Positions 55,228-64,000 of a stretch of DNA of 64,000 nucleotides are shown piece by piece. The notes below the pieces were generated by a model. It had not been told where the DNA came from, made no database searches, and was given only the letters and a program-made list of their open reading frames with translations. This DNA comes from Lumbricus terrestris (Eukaryota > Annelida > Clitellata > Crassiclitellata > Lumbricidae), in contig OX457037.1 in NCBI GenBank assembly GCA_949752735.1, positions 32,420,966 through 32,484,965 on the forward strand. The letters are read 5' to 3'. Within the stretch, counting starts at the first letter, position 1, and each line of letters starts with the position of its first letter. The position numbers and the translations under genes are program-made.

Positions 55228-55770
55228 CCAATTATAATGGAGTTGCCACTGGCGAGTTACGGCAGAACGCGGGATTCAGTTACCCCTTCAGGAATGAGTG
55301 TTTTTCACATAAAAATTGGCGAAGTGTTGCATACATATTAATACATACCATTCCCACCAGAAAAACTAATTGTGTAACAATTCCCCCCCACCCCAGAAAA
55401 ATCGACAGGTCTTGTTTGTATGTATATAGCCTAATATGCATAAAAATGGAAATTGTATTGTCACATAATTGCTCTGAAAATCAGAGAGAAAGACTAAAGA
55501 AAGGTCATCAGTTTTCAAAAGGGGGCGATGGGAAATCCCGACAGAAAATAGAGAGACAGGGATATTTTGCGAAAAAAAGAGAAAGAAAGACTGAAAAAAG
55601 TCGTCATAAGAAACGACCCATCATTCATCGGTGGGCTCAGTGGCTCGATCAGCGGGTGGTTGCCGTACGCCCAAAAGTTTGCCCAAAATAGGCGCTTTCC
55701 CGTTCCCCAGGAACCCGAATTCCGCCGCGGCGCCGCCCCTTCTAAAGTAGCCAGGCAGAGGGGCTAGTTT
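55228..55770. other. Intergenic, decayed MITE-like DNA
   Basis: Contains GAGAAAGACTAAAGAAAGGTCATCAG and GACTGAAAAAAGTCGTCAT-type modules (about 55485-55610), written here as approximate text. The module is shared with nearby MITEs but paired ends are not visible. Confidence 0.45.
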
Positions 55771-56026
55771 CAAGGCCGTAGCTAGGGGGTGTTTTGGGTG
55801 TTTGAACAACCCCCGAAATGTAGAGAGTAAAGAATAATAGAATGCATTTACTGGCACATGATGTAAAAACCATGAAATAAAACCATGAAAACACCCCCGA
55901 AGTGACAAAATGAGAAAAAATGGAATGAATTGATTTCGGTCGGATGACTAAAAAAGTCATGAGTTTTTTCGGACGGAAAACTGCAGAAACACCCCCGAAA
56001 TCAAATCCTGGCTACGGCCGCCCTTG
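55771..56026. mobile_element. MITE, CAAGGCCGTAGC family, with 8-bp TSD
   Basis: Starts CAAGGCCGTAGCTAGG and ends CCTGGCTACGGCCGCCCTTG, flanked by a perfect GCTAGTTT duplication (55763-55770 and 56027-56034). It carries GGATGACTAAAAAAGTCATG in its right half. Confidence 0.92.
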
Positions 56027-56534
56027 GCTAGTTTAAACACTGCTGATCTTGGACGACACATGTAGCATCGAAGACTAGCGGCGACAAGCGACGAAGCCCT
56101 ATAAGTTTCGTATCACAAAATCACAAAAAACAAGCAATCTCTATGGAATATGCAAGAGTTGCAGAGTACAAGATGTCAGAAAAAGCCATTGCAGGCAACA
56201 GCATGAATGCTCAGCAATTTCACTGCAATTATTATTTTAGTGACATGCAACTATGAATCTATATATGATGCAAGTCAGCTGGAGATTACAAGGGCAGCGA
56301 CCTGAATGATGAGTGGTGGGCTAAGTACTGACATAACCCCATCTAGGTCAAGGTCAAAGATCAAGGTCAAGGGTCACGATAATTAGAAAATGGGAACTAG
56401 GTCAAGGTTAGGGTTATCTATTGCTTTTTAGACAAACATTTTTGTAGATTCGCCTCTGAGATAAGAAGCGTCACTGAACTCTGCTTATTTGCAAGTCAAA
56501 TAGACCCTACATAGACATGAGAGCATGGATGGTC

Positions 56535-56695
56535 CGCGGATATAATTATAATATATATATATATACATGTATATATATATTATAGTGTATGGGTGTTGTG
56601 TGAGCGTGCGTGCGTGTGTGTGTGCGCGCGAGCGTGTGTGCGTGTGTGTACGTGTGTGTGTGTGCGCGCGTGTGTGTGAGTGCGCGTGTGAACTT
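56535..56695. repeat. (TA)n and (TG/CG)n simple repeats
   Basis: A TATATA tract at 56550-56580 is followed by GTGTGTG interspersed with GCGCGCG to about 56690. Confidence 0.85.
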
Positions 56696-57202
56696 GCAAG
56701 TCGTCATACCTAGATAACCTGTTGCCTTAGAGACTATGTTAATCAGATGTCATCATGTCACCTCATTCATCCCTACCTAGTCCATGCATGACGAAGTTCC
56801 TATATATAAGGCGTGCACTTTGGAGAACTATCTTGCTTCTCTGCCACGGTCTAACGACATAATTATGAAATTATTTGAAAGTCTTTTTTATAAAGTTTAG
56901 TAAAAGATAAACATTGAAATAGCCTTGTTATAAAAATTATCATGCATATTTAGGCCTACGTATAAACATATTGAAATAGTCTTATCCGGTATGTGCTATT
57001 CAGGAATCATTTGAAACTTGACGTATTCTCCATAGCATCCAGCAATCATGAATGCCGGTGAGTTCTATTTTGAATAAAGAACCGCAATTTTGTGATTACA
57101 AGAGCTTCTTAAAAGGGAGATCAAAGAAACACGATTATCGAGACAGCAAATCTTTCTCTTAGACCTGTCATTGTAAGCGAATAGGATCAGCTGTTTCATT
57201 TT

Positions 57203-57388
57203 AAATACATGATGATGATGGCGATGATGATGAAAATGATGATGATGATAACATTAATAATCATAATTATAATAGTAGTAATAATAATAGTAATAATTAA
57301 TAATGGTATAATAATAATAATGATTATTATTATCATCATTATCATTATTATTATTTTTATTAGGCCTATTATTATTACTATTATTAAA
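57203..57388. repeat. (ATG)n and (AAT)n simple repeat
   Basis: GATGAT units at 57209-57250 pass into ATAATA/ATTATT units to about 57388. Poly-Met and poly-Ile frames are artefacts. Confidence 0.9.
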
Positions 57389-57599
57389 TGACTCAAGACA
57401 GCCTCATCTGTCCAGATAGGTTATCAAACTAAATTTATGATGGGGGTTGTTTGTTTTTGCCTGGCAGGATGCCCTTTTTGACACCAACCCAACAGTATTA
57501 CATTCGATAAATAGGGAAAAAAATAACAAATGGAATAAAGTAAGAAAAATAATTGTTACTACAAGCAATTGTTTTGTTTTTCTTATTTAAGTGGATAGA

Positions 57600-57672
57600 T
57601 AACCTTCCAAGAAACTTTTTTCCTAGGCCAATGGGGGTTTAACCCCCGAAACCCCCTTGTCTACGCCACTGC
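57600..57672. mobile_element. MITE right-end fragment (GTCTACGCCACTG)
   Basis: GGGGGTTTAACCCCCGAAAC, then CCCCTTGTCTACGCCACTG, is in the style of the CAGTGGCG MITE ends. No left end was found. Confidence 0.45.
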
Positions 57673-58792
57673 GGTCATGTCCTTATTAAATTGTGGTAGG
57701 CCTATTCTGGTTTACTTTGGATGAGCAACGGAGAAGGAACGTCGTTTCCTGCACTGAGGCAATTAGAAGTTTACACCGGCTGCACAGTGCACAGGTCTGT
57801 AGGACATTATAATTATGTGTTGTATGTGACAAAACCTACAATTAGGCCTATTTTAAACTTAATAACAAAGACAATCCATTTATCTTAACCTAGAGTTTCT
57901 TTGTAAAAATCAATTTGAAGTTTATGCTAAGTTGGGGATAATCACTGTTTGACACTGAATGAAATGAGCTAAGGAGGCTTCGTGTGTGTCTTAACGTCAT
58001 CTTGAGATATTCGATGGTCTACTTATAAAATAAAATTTTATGTATTTTTATGTTTTGTTAAACAGATACAATTTGCATCTCAGTTCGGTTTGACGGGATA
58101 TCCAGAATTATCACCATAAGAAAGTTAAGTTTGTAAAAACTTCTTGGTTGCAAAGAAACGATTAAACCTGCACATGGGTGCCCACATACATTTTTGCAGG
58201 GGTGCAAAATTTTTAGTAGCAAGAGCTTGAAAAATGCAAAGCCGGAAATTACGAATAGGCCTACTGGTATTTTCAAAGAGGTTTCTTAATGGGGATTTCT
58301 CAGTTTCATATTGTGTATAATTTTTAATACGAATAGTTTTCCTATAGAGTGGAGAAATTTGCTAAAAATCAAAAGTAGCCTATATGCTAAAAGTAGTTTC
58401 CTAATGGGGCGTATTATAGGTACATATTATGAATGAATGCATGGGACTGTCCCACTCAATGGGTGTGGTGGGGGGACGGCCCATGCATTCCCCCAATCGT
58501 TAAGTGTTAGGACATGTAGGCCTAACACTTCACTAGCACACTGGTGACAGTGGTGAGGTTGTAACGTTAGAAGAAGAGATCTTCGAACAAATGACTTAGG
58601 CACTTACTATTTAGCACTTAATCCTTCCTCGGGCGACACAGCCTCTCCACGTTAATCTGTGTCGTTTCTGTTGCGATAATTTGTTTTACCCGGGAGGGCT
58701 GCAAACCCTCCGCGGAACCCTCCTCCTTTACCCGGGCTTGGGACCGGCACAGGTTCCATAGCAGGAACCTGAGGCGGAGTTATGACTTAGGC

Positions 58793-59489
58793 CAGTGTTT
58801 AATCTAGTCCCCCTCCTTTGGGAGGGGGAATTGAGGTTTCTGGGGGGGAAGACAATTGATGTGCCCCTCCCCTTCAGAAACTGTTTGACTTTCCACATTG
58901 CAATGGTAGCATTTTAAGGTGTCGTTTCTGGGGGGGGAGACAATTAATGTGCCCCTCCCATTCAGAAACTGTTTGACTTTCCACATTGCAATGGTAGCAT
59001 TTTAAGGTGTCGTGTTAACAAAATACTGAAAATGGCTGTACTTTTTCAGTGATCCATTAAAAACTTTTGAATTTCCACATTGCAATGGCAGCATTTTAAT
59101 GGGTCATCTTTACAAAATAGCTGTACTTTTTCAGTGACCCATTAGAAACATTCTGAATGTTCACATTGCAATGGCTGCATTTTAAGGTGTGATCTTAACA
59201 AAATGGCTGTACTTCTTCAGTGACCCATTAGAAAATTTTTGAATTTCCACATTGCAATGGCTGCATTTTAAGGTGTCGTCTTAACATGATAGTATCATAT
59301 ATTACAGTAGTAAATAATGTCATTATAATCACATAATAGTAAATAATATCACGGTATATTATAACACTTCAAGTAAAACAACAATGAAAACAGTTGTTAA
59401 AAATCAATAACATTTTGTAAAATTTTCTGGGGGGAAATCTCAATCCTGGGGGGAAAGTTCCCCCCCAGAGACGTCTAGATTAAACACTG
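58793..59489. mobile_element. MITE with internal tandem repeats and 9-bp TSD
   Basis: Ends CAGTGTTTAATCTAG and CTAGATTAAACACTG are a perfect 15-bp inverted repeat. They are flanked by a perfect GACTTAGGC (58784-58792 and 59490-59498). Inside are about five diverged copies of a unit with TTTCCACATTGCAATGG, GCATTTTAAGGTGTC and CTTTTTCAGTGACCCATTAG. Subterminal TCTGGGGGG and CCCCCCAGA motifs pair. No transposase was found. Confidence 0.92.
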
Positions 59490-59498
59490 GACTTAGGC

Positions 59499-59768
59499 TA
59501 ATGACTAAAAAAGTCATCAGCTATTTTGGCCTGAAAAAATTGGTACGTTGTTTGAAGAAATTCCGATCAAACGAAAAAAGGTCATCAACTTTTTTCACAG
59601 CAAAACTTGTTTTTTCCTAGACATTTCGGCCAGATGACTAAAAAAGGTCGTCAGAAATTTTTGCCGGCAAAAAGATTGAAAATTTTGGGGCGATTCAGCC
59701 ATTCGTCCGCCTAAAATCTCGCGTCCTTCGGCCACTCGTTCGTCCCCCGCAAGTCTCCGCCCACCCAT
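59499..59768. mobile_element. Decayed MITE, right end of CGGAGAC family
   Basis: Several GACTAAAAAAGTCATCAG-type modules lead to a right terminus GCAAGTCTCCGCCCACCCATG. The left terminus is lost or absorbed by the neighbouring element. Confidence 0.5.
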
Positions 59769-60213
59769 GAATGAATTAATATATGAACGAAAAATAGGTT
59801 TCAGTTTTCAAGGGGCATCTGCTCCTCTGGCTACTTTTGTAATATAATCGGAATTTCAAAACTTCTAAAGCGCTCCTCGAAATCGCAGGGCACTAGTTTA
59901 TTCACAAGCGCTGCATCGTGTCAGAAGCCTGTTCAAAGGGTAGTCAAAAAGAGTCCGGTAGCCAGAGGGCCAGAGTAGCTGTCGTTATAAAGGTGGGGGA
60001 TAAGAGGATCAGATAAGTGGGGTATCAATTCCTTTGAACAGACGAGACGTCAGTTATGGGTGGAAATCCCGAGGCGTGATAACCAGAGCCCCTTGTCCAA
60101 GTTTCTCTACAGCTTGGCTTCCCTGGATTCTGTACTGACAGCATGCAAAATGGACAAAATACAACATGGCTCATAACAGACTTGATTTGTAGGCCTACAT
60201 AACCTAATGCAGG

Positions 60214-60506
60214 CATGGGCGGATGCATATTAAATTTTCAAGGAGTGGCCAAAATGTTTGGTCTTCAGTCCCCAAAATTTTTTCGCTAGTCTTTCGCCGA
60301 ATCTGATGACTTTTTTTGTCTTTCTTCCAACATTTTCTAACAGACCGCTGTGGCAACTAGGTTTTTGAAAGCTGATTCACTTTTTTAGTCATATGCTACT
60401 GTATTGACTGAAGCCTTGAAAACCTCAATCCCTGATTAAGAGACGCTCTGTACAAAAATTTTGAATGGGGGGACATGACCGGATTGGCCCCCTGGATCCG
60501 CCCTTG
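60214..60506. mobile_element. MITE, CATGGGCGGAT family, with near-perfect 8-bp TSD
   Basis: Starts CATGGGCGGATGCAT and ends GGATCCGCCCTTG. Flanks AATGCAGG (60206-60213) and AATGCGGG (60507-60514) match at 7 of 8. The interior has CTGATGACTTTTTTTGTC and TTTTTTAGTCATATG modules. Confidence 0.8.
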
Positions 60507-60514
60507 AATGCGGG

Positions 60515-61397
60515 TGAATAAGGCGATCTCCCTGACAGTGCGCTTTTGAGAACTTTCAAATTTTTGCATTAGTGCAATTTATTGATAATTATTTTTTAAG
60601 CGGTTGTGAAAGGTCGCATTACAGCGAGTAGGCTACAGCGAGATTCCAATCATATAGGGCTTTATGGGCAATAATCGATAGTCCTACTATTTCCAAGGAC
60701 GCACGCAGGAGGATCAAAAGCCAATAGGCCTAGTCATTACTGCAGTTCTTAGCAAGAGCTTGAAATACATATTAAACAGAAAATTAAGGTCACGTTTATG
60801 TCTGTAGATATTTTAAACGTAGATTTCTGACTTTCACTGTGTTTCTATACCATTTGATGCATCATATCAACATCAGATTAAACAAAATAGCAAAATGATA
60901 GCCTATACTCTTCTTCCACGCAAGACAAGACTTCTGCGTTCCCACCGCTTTGCCTAAATAGTCCTCTGCGAAAATCTCACTCTTTCTTTCTGTTGCTGTG
61001 ACTGCGTCTGCATGTAGCCTATAGGACCTAGGATAAGATGTGCATGTGCTGACATTTGAAGCAGTGTATCTTCGTCAAAAATGTTACAGTACGCACAGGT
61101 TTTCGAGTTATTCAAGATTCTTCGAAAAGAAGTGGTTAAGGAAGGAGATTCAAGCTTTACTGTCATTTACCACGGTGAGCGTCTTTGCCATTCATCACAG
61201 TGAGCAATTATAATTATTTCTCTACTCTGAAATTGGTTCGGAAAACGGTGCGCGGTTGTTAACAAATCAATCTTCCTTCTCCCGCGTCTGGATAAAAGAG
61301 TGAAATACATAAGCGTAGAGGACATTTCAGGAGTGGGGGGACAACATTTTGCTTCTGCCCGAAAAATATAAATCCGGAATAATTATAGGTCTATGTC
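60515..61397. other. Intergenic, nothing recognised
   Basis: AT-rich sequence with one TAGGCCTA near 60726. No gene or complete element is seen. Confidence 0.5.
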
Positions 61398-61905
61398 CAT
61401 AGGCGGAGACCTGCGCCGAGAATTGGGGGGGACGGAAAGACGCGAGATTTTCGGAAAAATTTCTGACGACCGGCGAAATCCCGGGGAAAAATTTATTTTC
61501 GCCGCCAAAAAAGTTGATGACCTTTTTTTTTTTTTTTTTTTTTAGTCATCCGGCCAAAATTTCGACCGAATCTCCCCAAAAAATTCTATTTTCGCCGCCA
61601 AAAAAGTTGATGACCTTTTTTTTTTTTTTTTTTTTTTTTCTTTTTTTTTTAGTCATCCGGCCAAAATTTTGACCAAATCTCCCCAAAAAAATTCTATTTT
61701 CGCCGCCAAAAAAGTTGATGACTTTTTTTTTTTCTTTCTTTCTTTTTTTTAGTCATCCGGACAAATCTCCACCAAATTTTCTATTTTCGCCGCCAAAAAA
61801 GTCGACGCTCAAACATTGGGGGGGACAAATGCATGGGCCGTCCCCCCCAACACTTTTATTGGGGGGGACCGTCCCCCCCTGTCCCCCCCTAGGTCTCCGC
61901 CCATG
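61398..61905. mobile_element. MITE, CATGGGCGGAGAC family, expanded copy with TSD
   Basis: Starts CATAGGCGGAGACCTG and ends TAGGTCTCCGCCCATG, flanked by a perfect TCTATGTC duplication (61390-61397 and 61906-61913). At 508 bp it is far larger than its 133- and 178-bp relatives. The interior repeats a unit of about 105 bp (CGCCGCCAAAAAAGTTGATG, a long T run, AGTCATCCGGCCAAAAT) about four times. Confidence 0.92.
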
Positions 61906-62039
61906 TCTATGTCTCTCTGTGCAAAAGCCGAGTTGCTGTTCTTGCTCCTACACCCGGGGAAAAAGGCAGATGAGCAAATACCCTGTGCCAGGCTACTTTT
62001 AGGGGCGCAGGCCGTGTAGTTAATTATAGGCCTATATAC

Positions 62040-62545
62040 ACAGTTTGTGATTTATGCCTTTTGAAGCATTATAGGCCTATTCCTGCTCGCCTCATTGGCC
62101 GCATTCCTAAATATGCCCCCGTCTCTGCTTATATGCGTGACGTTCTCCGCTGGCTCCCTGTTTCACAGCGAATCTCCTACCGAATTGCTGCACTTGTTTG
62201 GCGATGCCGTCTTTCTTGTGCTCCATCGAACTTGTCTAGCCTGTGTCGACCTGTCTCACTGGACCTTGCAGCCCGTCGAGCTCTTCGCTCGGCGGCAACG
62301 GATGAGCTTTTGGTGCCGCGAGCTCGCACTTCTATGAGACATCGCCGAGCCTTTTGTGGGTCACGCTATCTGGAATGGCCTCCCACTAACCTTGCGACTC
62401 ATGCCTAGGCTAAATTCCTCTGCATTTTTTAAGTATCTCAAATCCTATTTTTTTTAGCTGTGGGCCTGTGGCTGGGCTGGGAGCGCCTCTGAGTAGATTT
62501 CTTGAAGGGGCGCTATATAAATCCTCGAAATGAATGAATGAATGA
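62040..62545 (+). mobile_element. LINE 3' end (CR1/L2-like) with (GAAT)n tail
   Basis: The plus strand encodes SAYMRDVLRWLPVSQRISYR, then CAPSNLSSLCRPVSLDLAAR and VPRARTSMRHRRAF, and ends with a decayed SRYLEWPPTNL before a stop near 62408. This is the end of a CR1/L2-type reverse transcriptase. The 3' UTR has GGGAGCGCCTCTGAGTAG, AGGGGCGCTATATAAAT and a (GAAT)n tail. It is 5'-truncated. Confidence 0.85.
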
Positions 62546-62611
62546 ATTGCTGACACTTAAATACAATCAGTTTAAAACTCAAAAGAGCAACTGAATAAAT
62601 GCATGATTGTA

Positions 62612-63811
62612 CAGAGTGGGCCAAAAAAAACTACGGTTTTTGCCAATATCTTGACCAAAAGTAGGAATTTCGAAATGAAATTTTACGGGGTTATAGACAA
62701 TTTATATCTACACATCATGGCCAGATTTCATCAAGATATTTCAAACAGAGCAAAAGTGATATCACTTTTAGTGAGGACACCCACCCTTTTTGACGATTCA
62801 AAAACGTAACGCAACAAAAAGTAATAATAAACGATTTTGGTAAGTCACATCTCAATTCTCAAATAACTGTTGTGTGAAATGAACTTGATAATGTTTCACA
62901 ACTTGTGTTCAATGTGCCCACCACCAGTGCCAAAGCTTCTTTTGAGTCCCTTTGCAAAGTTCTTGATGGCTCTGTTGATGCGTTCCAAACTTTCCAAAGG
63001 CAAATCCTCCCATATCAACACCAATGCGCTCATCAATTCTCTTACCGCTCTTGGTTTTGGTTGCAGATTGTGATATTTCTCCAGCATAGATCTCCGCAAT
63101 TGATTATCAATCCATCTGGTTCAAATCCGGAGACTTGAGGCCGTTGGCTTTCTCAATGAAACCATGGAGACCAATCAACATTGAACCGATCTCCTTTCAT
63201 TTTATGGCAAATCTCTTAAATCTCATCGTTACACGTATTTTTTGCGCTCTCACTGTTTATCAGAGTAAACGTTGCTCAAAGCCTTATACCTCTAGAATGT
63301 TGCTCAAGAGGTGCCTGCATACACATTTTATCTGTCATTGACACTTTGGCCATTTTCATATTTTATAAATTTGAATTTCATTGCTTTAATAGCAAAATTA
63401 TTGGTCTGACATATTCCTTATTTGCCAACGTGATTGTCATCTTGCTAAGTGACTTCACAGTGACGTGCAGCTACGCTGGTACCCTATTTCTGTTTAAAAT
63501 AGTGATAATGATGATCATCTGTCAATAACAAGGCTATAGATACTTGATAACAATTATTTGAGATGAGGCTTAATAAAATCGTGTTTTGCTACTTTTTGTT
63601 GCGTGACTTTTTGAATCGTCAAAAAACCGTGGGTGTCCACACTAAAAGTGATATAACTTTTGTTCTTTTTTAAATATTTTGATGAAATCTGGCCATGATG
63701 TGTAAATGTAAATTGTCTATAGGCCTAAGCTTGCAAAATTTCATTTCGAAATTCCTTCTTTTGGTCAAGATATTGGCAAAAAACCGTAGGAGGTCTTTTT
63801 GGCCCACTCTG
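62612..63811 (-). mobile_element. Mariner-like element with TIRs of over 200 bp
   Basis: Ends CAGAGTGGGCC and GGCCCACTCTG are flanked by TA. The inverted arms extend over 200 bp (GCCAATATCTTGACCAAAAG; AAAAGTGATAT; TTTTTGACGATTCAAAAA). Arms and coding relic match the element at 10046-11216, but here the arms are single and not duplicated. Confidence 0.88.
62896..63135 (-). pseudogene. Mariner-type transposase C-terminal relic
   Basis: The minus strand shows SPDLNQMD near 63110, the neighbourhood of the last catalytic acidic residue, then two stop codons. A frame then runs through PRAVRELMSALVLIWEDLPL and INRAIKNFAKGLKRS to GGHIEHKL and a stop. The N-terminal half, DNA-binding region and other catalytic residues are missing. 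Confidence 0.75.
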
Positions 63812-63895
63812 TATATTGTATAATTGTTTTATATTGTATATAATCGTTTATAAAGCGCCTCTAGTATACAGGGTGAACCGTTCAGAGGCGCTTCC

Positions 63896-64000
63896 ATGGT
63901 GCGCCAGGCCCGCGAGAAGAAGCAGGTTTTGAGAAGAGAGACTGCCATTGCAGAAGTGCAGAGCGAACGCAAGCAGAGCGCATTCCAAAATGAAGTACCA
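63896..64000 (+). CDS. Possible partial ORF at the window edge
   Basis: From ATG 63896 the frame stays open for 35 codons to the window end. It encodes a highly charged peptide (MVRQAREKKQVLRRETAIAE, then VQSERKQSAF). The composition contrasts with the AT-rich flank and could be the start of a gene, an exon (a CAG|GT donor-like site is at 63923-63927) or part of another repeat. No family is recognised. Confidence 0.22.
   Translation, partial: MVRQAREKKQVLRRETAIAEVQSERKQSAFQNEVP

Overview
The window is nuclear DNA from an animal. The evidence is intron-split genes with GT-AG junctions, a full set of metazoan repeats (hAT-type and mariner-type MITEs, LINE 3' ends, tRNA-derived SINEs, microsatellites) and two animal orthologues, VCP/p97 and the ciliary protein RIBC2. 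Intergenic DNA is AT-rich and dense in the octamer TAGGCCTA. I suspect a marine invertebrate deuterostome such as an echinoderm, but this is an impression and not proof of the taxon.

Layout. 1-5.5 kb is repeat-rich intergenic DNA with a 178-bp MITE and a 1.57-kb hAT-type element that contains a nested foldback. 5.5-7.7 kb holds a GC-rich terminal exon of a leucine-rich-repeat protein (+). 7.7-12.6 kb holds two adjacent TA-flanked elements (one mariner-like) and microsatellites. 13.2-13.8 kb has a 200-codon ORF of unknown function, followed by a 43-44-bp minisatellite. 14.5-21 kb is intergenic with a LINE remnant, GT and 15-bp tandem repeats, a SINE and two MITEs.

21.3-35.8 kb (-) is a complete VCP gene. 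I rebuilt 16 coding exons giving an 808-aa protein in one continuous frame; one intron uses a GC donor, and the intron before exon 15 carries a 64-bp tandem repeat that multiplies splice-site-like sequences. 39.1-44.6 kb (-) is a complete RIBC2 gene with 5 coding exons and 379 aa. A MITE begins 11 bp after its stop codon, a very long trinucleotide repeat sits beside one acceptor, and forkhead and NRF1-like sites lie upstream.

45-64 kb has no convincing gene. It is a patchwork of MITEs with intact 8-9 bp target duplications, a hAT element with a transposase relic, a near-perfect 132-bp palindrome, LINE 3' ends, and a mariner-like element with a transposase relic near the right edge.

The two recognised genes act in separate processes: VCP in ubiquitin-dependent protein extraction, RIBC2 in the axonemal doublet. 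Nothing suggests operon-like coupling. The more unusual content is in the repeats: different MITE families share an internal module, SINE and LINE 3' tails match, and TAGGCCTA is nearly absent from the VCP-RIBC2 interval.
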